Shown one piece after another: positions 30,366 through 39,610 of a stretch of 64,000 nt of DNA. Positions within the stretch are counted from its first letter, which is position 1, and every line of letters begins with the position of its first letter. Source of the DNA: Ruminococcus flavefaciens (GTDB taxonomy: Bacteria > Bacillota > Clostridia > Oscillospirales > Ruminococcaceae); the NCBI GenBank assembly GCA_015067005.1, contig SVNH01000002.1, forward strand, positions 124,001-188,000, in the 5' to 3' direction. The notes under the pieces are model-generated. The model was not told the origin of the DNA. It ran no database searches and saw only the letters and a list, made by a program, of their open reading frames with translations. The translations under genes were made by a program, and so were the position numbers.

Positions 30366-30917
30366 ATGATAAGAAAAAAAATCACAATAGTTTTAATTAC
30401 AATTCTGATTATCATATCTACAATTGTAATATATTTTATTGCTACACGAACAGTTTACTGGAATAATAAATACTATGATTTTGACCATCCAAGTAAAACA
30501 GATGCTGAATATTTGAATGTTTGGGATGTCAGGCTTATACTAAATAATAAAGATAAAGATGAAATAGAAGATTTAGGCTGTAAGATAGTAAATGATTCTC
30601 TTAAATATAATGGAATACTTACTGATGAATTACAAGAAATAATACCTCAGAGTACTTTTTCGTATATAAATCCTCGTGACTTTTTATCAAAAAGCGATTA
30701 TGAAATAACAAATGAAAAATTCAGCATTAAAGAAACTGATGTTCTAAGGCATAAAAATAAAGCTATTTTCTTTTACGGTTGTACCTATCATGCAACTTAT
30801 TTAAAAAATGGTAAATCTGATGTCTATGATACTGGATATGACGGCGTGCCAAATAGGATATACTTAGAATTTGTTGACAATAAATGGATCGTTACTTCAG
30901 CTTTTAGGAGCGGTTAA
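30366..30917 (+). CDS. Hypothetical membrane-anchored protein
   Basis: 183 residues: a basic MIRKK start, one hydrophobic helix (about 6-27) and an external domain with no family that I recognise. AT-rich like its upstream neighbours. The ribosome site (GAGAG, then GTGATGCTTT) is weak. The C-terminal half (KAIFFYGCTYHATYLKNGKS ... NRIYLEFVDNKWIVTSAF) looks like a small beta-sheet domain of the kind seen in secreted SnoaL/NTF2-like folds, but this is a guess. It ends 21 bases before a shared hairpin terminator. Confidence 0.7.
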   Translation: MIRKKITIVLITILIIISTIVIYFIATRTVYWNNKYYDFDHPSKTDAEYLNVWDVRLILNNKDKDEIEDLGCKIVNDSLKYNGILTDELQEIIPQSTFSYINPRDFLSKSDYEITNEKFSIKETDVLRHKNKAIFFYGCTYHATYLKNGKSDVYDTGYDGVPNRIYLEFVDNKWIVTSAFRSG

Positions 30918-30937
30918 TAGTCTGAAAAATAATTTCT

Positions 30938-30994
30938 CAGCTTCCGCTACGATAGTGTAAATAATAACCGTTCCCACATCGTGAGAACGGTTTT
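30938..30994. terminator. Bidirectional terminator (repeat family member)
   Basis: AACCGTTCCCAC / GTGAGAACGGTT (30966-30992) with TTTT, between converging genes. The preceding CAGCTTCCGCTACGATAGTG matches the repeat seen at 45797 and 39608. Confidence 0.85.
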
Positions 30995-31006
30995 ATGTTT
31001 ATGCAA

Positions 31007-32197
31007 TCATAATGTATCTATGAGTTTGAGCGAGTAGCGCTGTATCATGAGGGCATCATTTGCGGTAAGACCTGAATTTCCGTCAACATCGCCGGCTTTT
31101 TCACCGTCCGATGTTATGCGGTCTTCACTTGTGCCGTTAACGCCGTACTTTGCCGGATTCAGATAAGCCTGCATTACCATTACTACGTCCGACATATCCA
31201 CACTGCCGTCAATGTTGGCATCGCCTTTTAGAAATTCTGGTCCGGATGTCGGAACATATTCCTCGAATACGACGGTCGCTCTCTGGAGGAACTGGTCGCT
31301 TGCTGATTTCTCAACAGCATCCCAGCTTTCTTTTGTGCCGTAGAATGTTATCGTTGCCGTTCCCTTAGCATCTGAGAAGCCATAGCTGTCAATGCTCTTT
31401 AAGTTTTCCGAAAGCTTAAGAGATGTCAGCTTATCACAATAGGCAAAAGCCATGTTTTCAATAGTCGTTGCGCCCTTTGCTTCGACCGATGTAAGATTAG
31501 AGCAATAGAAGAAAGTATTGTCAGAGATCTTGCTCACACCTTCCGGATAAACCACAGAGGTTATATCCATATTTCGTGCAAAAGCGCTCGCAGCCACGTA
31601 TTTGACTTCGGAAGGGATAACGACATCTCCCTTTGCGTCCTGTGCGTCGATCAGAGCGCCGTTTATTATAACAAGAGGTCCTTTTTCACGCTGCTCTTGT
31701 ATCCATGGCGTACCGTCGAAAACCTTTGAAGAAAACTCTACCACACGATCCGGGAATTCTACTGTCGTGAGGGCTGTGCAGTACTCAAAAGCGCGTATAC
31801 CAACAGTTTTGAGGTTTGCCGGTAATTTTACAGACTTCAGCTTCGTACACATATTGAAAGCATAGTTTCCTATATCTGTAACAGAATCTGGTATAGTTAC
31901 GCTTTCTACTGACGAGTATCCGCAAAAAGCGTTCATACCGATAGCGGTTACGGGAACGCCTTCAATGGTATCCGGGATCTCAATGGAAGTTGCTGATAGA
32001 TCGCCGCCGCTGATCTCAACATGGTCGGAATACTTCATATATTTCAGATTTCCTTCCGTGCCCGTAGTATAACTCTCTTCCGCGCTTGCCGTAACCGGTA
32101 TCGCCGAAAGCAAAGTCTCCGGAATCGCAGCTCCGGTCGTAAGTGTGAGTGCCGCTGCAAATGCGGCAATTTTTAACATTGTTTTTTTAGCGGTCAT
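31007..32197 (-). CDS. Secreted LRR_5 (BspA-like) protein with dockerin
   Basis: 396 residues. The ATG at 32197 has AAGGAGGG 8 bases upstream; the longer frame to 32323 lacks one. A signal peptide (about 1-37) is followed by about seven BspA-type leucine-rich repeats with the pattern VTIPDSVTDIGNYAFNMCTKL, one diverged copy (GTKESWDAVE, usual in this family) and a dockerin (GDANIDGSVDMSDVVMVMQ ... NDALMIQRYSLKLI). LRR_5 surface proteins bind other proteins or carbohydrates; the dockerin indicates docking to a cellulosome scaffold. No catalytic domain is present. Confidence 0.9.
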   Translation of the reverse strand: MTAKKTMLKIAAFAAALTLTTGAAIPETLLSAIPVTASAEESYTTGTEGNLKYMKYSDHVEISGGDLSATSIEIPDTIEGVPVTAIGMNAFCGYSSVESVTIPDSVTDIGNYAFNMCTKLKSVKLPANLKTVGIRAFEYCTALTTVEFPDRVVEFSSKVFDGTPWIQEQREKGPLVIINGALIDAQDAKGDVVIPSEVKYVAASAFARNMDITSVVYPEGVSKISDNTFFYCSNLTSVEAKGATTIENMAFAYCDKLTSLKLSENLKSIDSYGFSDAKGTATITFYGTKESWDAVEKSASDQFLQRATVVFEEYVPTSGPEFLKGDANIDGSVDMSDVVMVMQAYLNPAKYGVNGTSEDRITSDGEKAGDVDGNSGLTANDALMIQRYSLKLIDTL

Positions 32198-32538
32198 AAA
32201 TAACCCTCCTTTTTTATTTCTCCATAAATGTACTCCTGACGGCATATTAACTGTTCCGCCGACAAATAAGCAAGCGTTAAATAATAATCGTTTATTCATC
32301 GTTTTTATAGCCGCGCAAAACACTTTGAGTCTAAGAGCTTACCATTATTATAACGCACTGCGCCGAAATAGTCAACCCATTTAAAAAAGTTCTGATCGGT
32401 GAAACTTTAACTATAAATCTCTATTGCCATTTGTTATACTGACAGCGCAGCATCCGCTGATAAGACTTAGTAAAAAAAGTGTAAGCGTTTGTGAGTTTGT
32501 TCCGTATATAATAACAGAAGAGGAAAGGAGGCGTACAG
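32198..32538. other. Divergent intergenic region before the sigma operon
   Basis: About 340 bases between the minus-strand LRR gene and the plus-strand sigma gene. GTAAGCGTTTGTG (about 32480) and CCGTATATAATA (about 32501) could be an autoregulated ECF-type promoter, but spacing and consensus are uncertain. Nothing else stands out. Confidence 0.35.
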
Positions 32539-33084
32539 GTGGACGACATAAAGCTGGTGCATCAGCTTAACATGAAGAATGAAAACGCACTTGCTGCATT
32601 GATAGAACGTTACAGCGGATATGTCAGCACGGTCATCAGAAATATATCGCGCGGAGTTCTTGACAGCAGCGACATTGAGGAAGTCATTTCGGACGTATTT
32701 ATAAAACTCTGGAATAATGCCGGTCATCTGCGGGCTGAAACCTTAAGGTCATATATTGCAGTAATAGCGAGAAATCTTGCCATTGACAAAATGAGGTCAA
32801 AGCATATTCAGCTGCCGCTGGACGAGATAGAAACAGATAACGGTCAGGATATAGAATATGAGACAGAACGTAAACTTCTTGTGAGGGAGCTTAACCGCAT
32901 AATTGCTGAAATGCAGCCGCGTGACAGAGAGCTTCTGGTGCGGTTTTACTTTTATTATCAAAGCCTGCCTCAGATCGCAGAGGAAATGGAACTCGGACTT
33001 TCTGCCTGTACAACTGCGCTGCACCGTGCGAGAAATAAGCTAAGGAAAAAACTCACGGAAAGGGGTTATGACTATGAAACATAA
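32539..33084 (+). CDS. ECF-type RNA polymerase sigma factor
   Basis: 181 residues with the two ECF domains. Region 2 (about 15-85) includes VSTVIRNISRGVLDSSDIEEVISDVFIKLWNN and AETLRSYIAVIARNLAIDKMR; region 4 (about 115-175) includes MQPRDRELLVRFYFYYQSLPQIAEEMELGLSACTTALHRARNKLRKKL, a helix-turn-helix for the -35 element. The start is GTG with GGAGG 8 bases ahead. The gene overlaps the start of the next, which encodes a membrane protein with an anti-sigma-like cytoplasmic end. Together they look like a signalling pair controlling this operon. Confidence 0.92.
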   Translation: MDDIKLVHQLNMKNENALAALIERYSGYVSTVIRNISRGVLDSSDIEEVISDVFIKLWNNAGHLRAETLRSYIAVIARNLAIDKMRSKHIQLPLDEIETDNGQDIEYETERKLLVRELNRIIAEMQPRDRELLVRFYFYYQSLPQIAEEMELGLSACTTALHRARNKLRKKLTERGYDYET

Positions 33085-34798
33085 CATATATGATCTTTTT
33101 TCGGAATACTCAGGGGAGCTGCCGGAGATAAAGGAAAAAGCCTGTGATGCTGAGAGGATAAAGCAGCTTGTATCGCAGAAAATGATGCAGTCTGAAGTAC
33201 TTGAGCGCACCGGCTCACAGGTCACTGAACACAATTCTGAGCTGCACCGTGAAGCAGATAATAAGAAACATAAAACACATTTCATAAAGCTGAAAAAGCT
33301 ATATAAATCCAGCAATGCGGCATCGAAAAATGTACAGTCGGAGAGCTATGAAAATGAGGAATACTGCTATTATGAATACAAGGTCAAAGGAGCTGATAGT
33401 ATGAAACAAAAGTGGTTCAAGCCTTTGCGGGCAGCTGTGATAGCGCTTATCGTTGCCGGAGGATTGGTCGGAAGCCTCACGCTTATGAAGTCGATGAAAA
33501 GTGACAAGTCTGATCCTGACGTAAGCGCGGCGGTACCTCAGACGGATACGTCGGCCGATAAAAAGGGTACCGACAAAGATACTATAAAAGTTGCATTTAT
33601 CAGGCAGGAAGAAAGTGCTGCCGGAGAATTTGACAAGCATATCCAGAAATTCAAGGTGGCTAACAGCCAATACCGTTTAGAGGTTACCGAGTACAGGGAC
33701 AGCGACGAAGCCGATGCTTTCAAGCAGCTTACTGCTGACATCAGCGGCGGAACAAAATACGATCTGATAGCTGCTTACCCAGATCAGCTGAGAATACTGG
33801 ACAACAGACACTATCTTTCAGATCTTGGAGAATATATTGATTGTTCCACGAATATCAACCGTTCCGACTTTCTGCCCAATGCGCTTGACGCTATGACGAT
33901 CGGCGATCATATACCGGCTATGGCTTTCGATATCAATATTGAAACGATATGCTGTCAGACAGAACGTCTTGATTCGCCGCACGAAAACTGGACTATTGAG
34001 GAGGCTGTCAGCTTCATTGACAAGCTTTCTGACGAAGAAAAATCCGGGCTTCTCGGACCTGCTACAACGAAGAAGGAGATAGCAGCTTTCTTGATAACAG
34101 GAGCTGTCAACAGCTCCGTTGACTTCCGGAATAATAAGTTCGATGCAGAGAATGGTCTGCGTCAGGCGCTGGAGTATATTTATTCAATGCCGGATGATTC
34201 CGGCGTTTACAAGGGGGAAACAGCCAGAGCTAAACAGATACTCTCATCTCCGTATGTATGCATAGACTATTTTTACGGAGACAGGACTATTTCACAGCAG
34301 GATAACAAACCGGTAACTCTTGTCGGATTTCCAACTGAATCAGGAAACGGCTATCACCTTGATAACTGGAATTATATGTATGGAATAATGGATAATGCCG
34401 AGAACAAGGAAGGTGCGTGGGCTTTTATTGAATTATTCCTAAGTGACGAAATGCAGAGCTATGTTGATATCGTTCATGGTCTTCCGGTTATGGAAAGTGC
34501 CCATAAGCAATGGTGGGACAGGGCTCCTGAATATCAATTCTCAATAAACAGTCCGCTCGTTGAGTCTTATGATGCTCCCAAAAACGGAGAGGCAGCAAAC
34601 ATTACTATCACAGATGCTCAGAAAAAACAGCTTGATGATTATATCCATAATATGAAGATTTTCATCTATGAAGACGAGGAAGTTGTGAACATAATAAAAG
34701 AGGAATGCGACTATGTTATAAACGGCGAACGCACTCCGGATCAGTGCATAGATATTCTCAATGACCGCATAGGAACATATCTTGCCGAGAATGAATAA
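33074..34798 (+). CDS. Anti-sigma-like membrane protein fused to an extracellular solute-binding domain
   Basis: About 574 residues. ATG at 33074 (AGGGG 8 bases ahead) or ATG at 33068; both overlap the sigma gene by up to 17 bases. Residues about 1-115 are cytoplasmic, charged and helical, starting HNIYDLFSEYSGELPEIKEK like the N-termini of membrane anti-sigma proteins, though no zinc motif is present. One helix (about 119-139) is followed by a linker and, from about 170, a complete family 1 type solute-binding domain (KVAFIRQEESAAGEFDKHI ... NYMYGIMDNAENKEGAWAFIELFLSDEMQ). The next two genes are sugar-type ABC permeases. So the transporter's binding protein appears to double as the sensor and sigma-factor tether. 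I know of no described example. Confidence 0.82.
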   Translation: MKHNIYDLFSEYSGELPEIKEKACDAERIKQLVSQKMMQSEVLERTGSQVTEHNSELHREADNKKHKTHFIKLKKLYKSSNAASKNVQSESYENEEYCYYEYKVKGADSMKQKWFKPLRAAVIALIVAGGLVGSLTLMKSMKSDKSDPDVSAAVPQTDTSADKKGTDKDTIKVAFIRQEESAAGEFDKHIQKFKVANSQYRLEVTEYRDSDEADAFKQLTADISGGTKYDLIAAYPDQLRILDNRHYLSDLGEYIDCSTNINRSDFLPNALDAMTIGDHIPAMAFDINIETICCQTERLDSPHENWTIEEAVSFIDKLSDEEKSGLLGPATTKKEIAAFLITGAVNSSVDFRNNKFDAENGLRQALEYIYSMPDDSGVYKGETARAKQILSSPYVCIDYFYGDRTISQQDNKPVTLVGFPTESGNGYHLDNWNYMYGIMDNAENKEGAWAFIELFLSDEMQSYVDIVHGLPVMESAHKQWWDRAPEYQFSINSPLVESYDAPKNGEAANITITDAQKKQLDDYIHNMKIFIYEDEEVVNIIKEECDYVINGERTPDQCIDILNDRIGTYLAENE

Positions 34799-34906
34799 AT
34801 ATGAGGATATGCCTGTTGCAATGAAAACGATTGTGATAGGCATATTTGTTATCAATAAAGTAAATGAAATCCGATAATGTTCGCAAATAAAAATGGATGT
34901 GATTAT

Positions 34907-35791
34907 ATGAAATTATTGAATGGACAATGCGGTCGGCGCAGAGAAAAAGTGTTCAGCAGCATCTGCATAGTGCCGAGCCTTGTGGGAGTGCTCATATTCT
35001 TTCTGATACCTTTTGGTATCGTTGTGTACTACTCTCTTATCAACAATCCTGTTATGAAGGACTATGTCGGACTTGAAAACTACAAGTCGCTGATGCAGAA
35101 CTCCGCATTCAGAAAGGCTGCAAGGAATACAGCGCTATTCTCGGCAGTTTCAGTTCCGCTGGCAGTGGTACTTTCACTTGGACTGGCTGTGCTTCTTGAA
35201 AGAAGCATCCCCGGAAAAAGCATACTCCGTACTTTTTTTCTCAGTCCGCTTATGGTGCCTACCGCATCGGTAGTCCTTGTGTGGCAGGTACTCTTCCACA
35301 GCCACGGAACTGTAAATCAGGTGGCGGAGATGTTCGGAGGCGAGCCGGTTGACTGGCTGAAATCCTCTAAGGGACAGCTCGTCATAATACTGATGTTCCT
35401 ATGGAAGAATATCGGCTACAATATGATACTCTTTATGGCAGCATTAAGCGGTATTCCGCGCGATATGCTGGAGGTCGCAGAGCTTGAGGGAGCAGGTGCG
35501 TGGTACAGGTTCGTACATATAAAGCTGAGGTACCTCTCCCCCACCATACTCTTCGTTTTTATACTTTCGCTGATTAACTCCTTCAAAATATTCCGCGAGG
35601 TTTACCTGCTGACCGGTAATTATCCGTTCGACAGGCTGTATATGCTCCAGCACTTTATGAACAACACCTTCAATAAACTCGACTATCAGAAGCTGTCCGC
35701 AGCAGCAGTTCTGTTCGCCGTGATAATGATAGTAATTATAGCAATACTGCTCATAATCGAGAATATATTCGGAAAGGACGTGGAGAACTGA
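34907..35791 (+). CDS. Carbohydrate ABC transporter permease, MalF/UgpA type
   Basis: 294 residues from the ATG at 34907 (GGATGTG just ahead; an in-frame ATG at 34877 is possible). Six membrane helices, with the EAA loop DMLEVAELEGAGAWYRFVHIKLRYLSP that docks the ATPase. The N-terminal VPSLVGVLIFFLIPFGIVVYYSL helix is typical of the MalF branch. It overlaps the next permease by one base (TGATG), so the two are translationally coupled. The solute-binding domain is in the upstream fusion protein. No ATPase gene is present; a shared MsmX-like ATPase elsewhere in the genome is likely. Confidence 0.93.
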   Translation: MKLLNGQCGRRREKVFSSICIVPSLVGVLIFFLIPFGIVVYYSLINNPVMKDYVGLENYKSLMQNSAFRKAARNTALFSAVSVPLAVVLSLGLAVLLERSIPGKSILRTFFLSPLMVPTASVVLVWQVLFHSHGTVNQVAEMFGGEPVDWLKSSKGQLVIILMFLWKNIGYNMILFMAALSGIPRDMLEVAELEGAGAWYRFVHIKLRYLSPTILFVFILSLINSFKIFREVYLLTGNYPFDRLYMLQHFMNNTFNKLDYQKLSAAAVLFAVIMIVIIAILLIIENIFGKDVEN

Positions 35792-36690
35792 TGAAGCGAA
35801 AAAGACGAAAGAAAACACTCGACATAGCTGTCACGGTATTTGCTGCTCTCGGAGCGGTTTTGTTCCTGCTCCCGACCGTACTTACCATAGCGAATTCCTT
35901 TATGACTTCAAGCGAGATCACGGCAAATTACGGCGCTATGTACAGCAATATGACCGACAGCGAAAAGACCTACATATCCGAAGATGTAAACCTCAAATTC
36001 ATTCCGGACAAAGTGACAATCGAACAGTACCGTGCAGTGCTGATAACAAATTCTGACTATCTGGTGAAGTTCTGGAACTCTGTATGGCTGACCGTGCCGA
36101 TAACGCTCTTTCAGCTGCTCATAGCCATACTGACTTCATACGGCTTTGCGCGCTATCCCTCGAAGCTGAAAGGCATCATATTCTTTGTCTACATAATACT
36201 GATGATAATGCCATATCAGGTCACGCTTGTGCCAAATTATCTTGTTGCGAAAAAGTTCGGACTGCTGAATACATGTTCAGCTATCATACTCCCTGCAATA
36301 TTTTCACCGTTCAGTATATTTCTGCTGACAAAGGTAATGCGCCGAGTGCCTGTATCTTACGTTGAGGCTGCAAAGCTCGACGGCGCAGGGGAATTTCAGA
36401 TACTGACGAGGATATATCTTCCGCTCTGCAAAAATGCTGTCATATCCATAGGTATGCTGGTGTTCATCGACTACTGGAATATGGTCGAGCAGCCGCTCAT
36501 ACTTATGACAAGCGACGACGCAAAGGCTCTGCACCCGCTTTCGGTGTTTCTGTCGCAGATAAATACAAGCGATGTCGGACTTGCATTTGCAGTTGGCGTA
36601 GTTTATATGATACCGACTATACTGATATTCCTCTACGGCGAGGACTGCCTTGTTGACGGAATCGCGTACTCAGGCGGTATCAAAGGATAG
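35791..36690 (+). CDS. Carbohydrate ABC transporter permease, MalG/UgpE type
   Basis: 299 residues, six membrane helices, EAA loop SYVEAAKLDGAGEFQILTRIYLPLCKNA. An extracytoplasmic loop between helices 1 and 2 (about 45-85, NYGAMYSNMTDSEKTYISEDV) is larger than usual for MalG-type proteins. It pairs with the preceding permease to form the channel of an oligosaccharide or glycoside importer. The stop is 11 bases before the adaptor gene, so the operon continues. Substrate cannot be inferred; the nearby cellulosomal genes make a plant-derived oligosaccharide plausible. Confidence 0.93.
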   Translation: MKRKRRKKTLDIAVTVFAALGAVLFLLPTVLTIANSFMTSSEITANYGAMYSNMTDSEKTYISEDVNLKFIPDKVTIEQYRAVLITNSDYLVKFWNSVWLTVPITLFQLLIAILTSYGFARYPSKLKGIIFFVYIILMIMPYQVTLVPNYLVAKKFGLLNTCSAIILPAIFSPFSIFLLTKVMRRVPVSYVEAAKLDGAGEFQILTRIYLPLCKNAVISIGMLVFIDYWNMVEQPLILMTSDDAKALHPLSVFLSQINTSDVGLAFAVGVVYMIPTILIFLYGEDCLVDGIAYSGGIKG

Positions 36691-36701
36691 GAGATGGTGC
36701 T

Positions 36702-38480
36702 ATGAATGATATAAAAAACGAAAGCGTGAACAGTGTAGAGCTGCATTCCTCTGAGGACGAAGTAAGAAGAATAACCGAAAAACTGAACAGTTCAGATGCT
36801 AAAATAAAAGATCCTGCAAAGCGCCGCGAAATAATAAAAACGCTGCTGATAATCTTCCTTACGGCACTGCTTCTGCTGACATTTTTCTCGAATACTATTA
36901 TGAACCGCGCACTTGCAGAAATCTCAACCGAAAGGGTAACTGCCGGCGAGCTGACGGAACGCATAAGGGGCAGCGGTATGGTGGAGGCTGAGCAGTCCTA
37001 CGAAGTCAGTGTGAACGAAAACCGTACCGTGGATAAGATCAACATCAAGGCAGGTCAGAAGGTCGTTGAGGGCGATGTTTTGTTTGTTCTCGGCTCAGGA
37101 CAGGAACAGTCGCTGACAGCTGCCAAGAACGAGCTTGCCACTCTTGAGCTTGAATACAATAAGCTGCTGCTGACCGCTCCGGCTGATTACACCTCGGAAA
37201 ATCAGGAGATAAAAAATGCTGCCGAAGACCTTGAAGAAGCTATACGCCGCCGCGATGCAGCTTATGCCGCTCAAAACAGCTCCGCAGAGGCACAGGAGCA
37301 GTACAAGGCAGATAAGAATGAAGCTGCAAGTCTTTCGGCACAGCGTGACAAGCTCAGTTCAACTATCGGCGCTATCGACAGTGATGATTACACAGCTGCT
37401 GCCGCTGAGCTTACAGGCGACCTTCCGGCTCTGAAAAACAGCTGGCAGTCTGCTGAGAGCGAATATGCCGCAGCCTATGAGGTTTATAAGTCGGCAATTG
37501 GATCAGGCGATGCTGAAACTGCTCTTGCGGACTGCAATGCCAAGAACGAAAAGAGGACTTCCGCCAAAACAGCATATGAATTAAAAAAGAGCAGTATCCG
37601 CGCAGAGCTTGCTTCAAGACTGAATGATGCTGAAACAAAGCTCAGCGAAGTCAACTTGCGGATAGCTTCATACGAGGAAAATAATTCCGCAGGCGGTATG
37701 AGTTTCGAGGAATGTGCGGCTGAGGTTCTTGCAAAGCAGCGTACACTTGAAAATCTGCGTATAAACCTCACTAAGCTGCAAAATACAAACAGCATTGCAC
37801 AGCAGCAGTACAAGCTTGATCTTGAAAACAAACGTGATACCATAGAAAAGAAAAAGCAGGAGCTTGAAAAGCTCCGCGGCAGCAGTTCTTCAATGGAGGT
37901 AGTCTCAAAGTACAGCGGCATCATCCGTTCAGTCAATGTGAATCCGAATGAAATGACAGCGGCAGGAGTTCCGCTTGCGGTCATTGATCTTAACGATGCA
38001 GGATTCAAGCTGAAAGTTTCCGTGCCGGCAGAACAAGCCAAAAAGGTCTCGGTCGGAACGACCGCTCAGGTCATCAATAACTGGTCCGGGGATGCTAAGG
38101 CTGTACTCGCTGACATAAAAAATTCCGATGCTGATGCGAATACTATGACGCTGGTGTTCAATATCAGCGGCTCTGTTACTGCAAATACAAATATGGAAAT
38201 ATCTGTTCCTCTCAGCACAGCTCAGTATCAGGCTATTGTTCCGAAAAGTGCGGTATTCAGCGATCAGAACGGTTCATTCGTGTATAAGCTGCGTTCAAAA
38301 AGCACTCCACTCGGAAACAGATATTATGCAGAAAGAGTATCAGTGCAGGTAGCGGCTTCTGATGAACGTTCAAGTGCTGTTTCAGGCGAACTTAATAATA
38401 CCGATAACGTCATAGTTGCATTCAGCAAGCCGATCACTGCCGGAGATCAGGTACGGCTGAAATCAAAGAACAAAGTATGA
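36702..38480 (+). CDS. HlyD-like adaptor protein
   Basis: 592 residues with GGAGATG 6 bases ahead of the ATG. A cytoplasmic tail of about 45 residues precedes one helix (about 47-68), then a split lipoyl-type domain (KINIKAGQKVVEGDVLFVLGSG), a long coiled coil (about 135-400, many Ala, Glu, Lys) and a second lipoyl/barrel part (SKYSGIIRSVNVNPNEMTAAGVPLAVID). This is the layout of adaptors of MacB-type exporters. It follows the sugar permeases by 11 bases and overlaps the MacB-core gene by four bases (ATGA), so it is cotranscribed with both. Why an export adaptor lies in a sugar-importer operon is not clear. Confidence 0.87.
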   Translation: MNDIKNESVNSVELHSSEDEVRRITEKLNSSDAKIKDPAKRREIIKTLLIIFLTALLLLTFFSNTIMNRALAEISTERVTAGELTERIRGSGMVEAEQSYEVSVNENRTVDKINIKAGQKVVEGDVLFVLGSGQEQSLTAAKNELATLELEYNKLLLTAPADYTSENQEIKNAAEDLEEAIRRRDAAYAAQNSSAEAQEQYKADKNEAASLSAQRDKLSSTIGAIDSDDYTAAAAELTGDLPALKNSWQSAESEYAAAYEVYKSAIGSGDAETALADCNAKNEKRTSAKTAYELKKSSIRAELASRLNDAETKLSEVNLRIASYEENNSAGGMSFEECAAEVLAKQRTLENLRINLTKLQNTNSIAQQQYKLDLENKRDTIEKKKQELEKLRGSSSSMEVVSKYSGIIRSVNVNPNEMTAAGVPLAVIDLNDAGFKLKVSVPAEQAKKVSVGTTAQVINNWSGDAKAVLADIKNSDADANTMTLVFNISGSVTANTNMEISVPLSTAQYQAIVPKSAVFSDQNGSFVYKLRSKSTPLGNRYYAERVSVQVAASDERSSAVSGELNNTDNVIVAFSKPITAGDQVRLKSKNKV

Positions 38481-39556
38481 AACGCAAAATAAAAGCAAGA
38501 TCTATTATACTTGCGGCAGTAAACCTCGCGGCTATTGCAGCAGCGGCAGTGTTGTCACTTGTCGGAAGCTCACTGGCAAAGTCTCAGCGTTACAACTATG
38601 CCGCTGACCGCTGGACGCAGGGCGCTGGAGGCTGCACTCAGGTTAGCTGTTTTTTCTCTGACGATTCCGGATTTGTGAAAGACAGTATAATGTCTGTGAG
38701 GATGTCGCTGCTGAATTCACTTGAAAGCGCGGCTGTGGTACAGAAAAAAGGTCAGACATTGTGTCCGGCCGCTTACAGTGCTCCGGTTGGACGCTTTCAG
38801 GTGACCAGTGATAGAATTGGTAATTCGCAGGCAGATGTTACGGCTGTCGGAGGTGAGTTCTTCCTCTTCCGGAGCTTTGATCTTCTTCACGGAAACTATA
38901 TCAGTGACAGTGATCTTATGCAGGACGGCGCAGTTATCGACAGAACGCTTGCATTCAGCCTTTACGGCTCGGACAATATCGCAGGCATGAATATTTACAT
39001 CAATAATACAAGCTTCCGTATTGCCGGCGTTATTGACGATCCGCGTACAAAGTATGAGAGGGAGTGTGCCGGTGACTATCCAAAGGCATATATATCTTAT
39101 CCCAAAGCGGCTGAGTTATCAGGCGGCGAGCCGTTCTCTAAGGTAAGCTGCTATGAGGTTATAGTTCCAGATCCGGTGGAAAATTTCGGATTCAGTGCCG
39201 TTGAAAAGATATTTGGAAACGAATACGAGGGCAAGATCATACTGGTCAATAACACCAAGAGGTTCACCTCAGCTGTTCGCACAGGTGAACTGAAAAACAT
39301 CAGCCGGAGTGACATTCGTCAGGAGGCAATAAGTCTGCCTTACTGGGAGAATGCTTCGCGGATAGTTGAGCATAAACTGACGGTGATTTACAGCAAACGC
39401 AGAGCCCTGATTGCAATACCTCTGATGACGCTTTTGTGGGCAATAGTCCGGACTTACAGGTGGCTGAGGTCAAAAAGAAAAACTGTATTCAGCGGTATAT
39501 CGGATAAAGTGTACGCTCTCATGTGTTGGATGAAAAGCAAGCGTTCTCAGTCGTGA
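38477..39556 (+). CDS. MacB-core-domain membrane protein, permease-like but without the C-terminal helix bundle
   Basis: 359 residues: one helix at about 12-32, a MacB-type extracytoplasmic core domain (about 40-285, with VTAVGGEFFLFRSFDLLHGN, DRTLAFSLYGSDNIAG and FRIAGVIDDP), then a single helix (about 312-330) and a basic tail. Normal MacB-type permeases have three C-terminal helices with an ERTREIG motif; these are missing here, so it is either a specialised half-permease or a truncated one. Its last codons overlap sequence resembling the -35 to -10 region of the tRNA-Leu promoter, which suggests the gene end was set by the rearrangement at 39574. Confidence 0.78.
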   Translation: MKRKIKARSIILAAVNLAAIAAAAVLSLVGSSLAKSQRYNYAADRWTQGAGGCTQVSCFFSDDSGFVKDSIMSVRMSLLNSLESAAVVQKKGQTLCPAAYSAPVGRFQVTSDRIGNSQADVTAVGGEFFLFRSFDLLHGNYISDSDLMQDGAVIDRTLAFSLYGSDNIAGMNIYINNTSFRIAGVIDDPRTKYERECAGDYPKAYISYPKAAELSGGEPFSKVSCYEVIVPDPVENFGFSAVEKIFGNEYEGKIILVNNTKRFTSAVRTGELKNISRSDIRQEAISLPYWENASRIVEHKLTVIYSKRRALIAIPLMTLLWAIVRTYRWLRSKRKTVFSGISDKVYALMCWMKSKRSQS

Positions 39557-39573
39557 TATAGTATTATAGCAAT

Positions 39574-39610
39574 GCGGATATGGCGGAATTGGCAGACGCG
39601 TATGGTTCAG
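39574..39610 (+). tRNA. Orphan 5' half of tRNA-Leu (CAG), copy 1
   Basis: 37 bases identical to the first part of the complete tRNA-Leu at 55985: acceptor strand GCGGATA, D arm and the 5' side of the anticodon arm up to CAG. The rest of the tRNA is missing; TTGCGCTATGATAGTG follows. A degenerate promoter-like stretch (GTGATATAGTATTATAGCAA) precedes it. It cannot make a functional tRNA. Confidence 0.85.
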
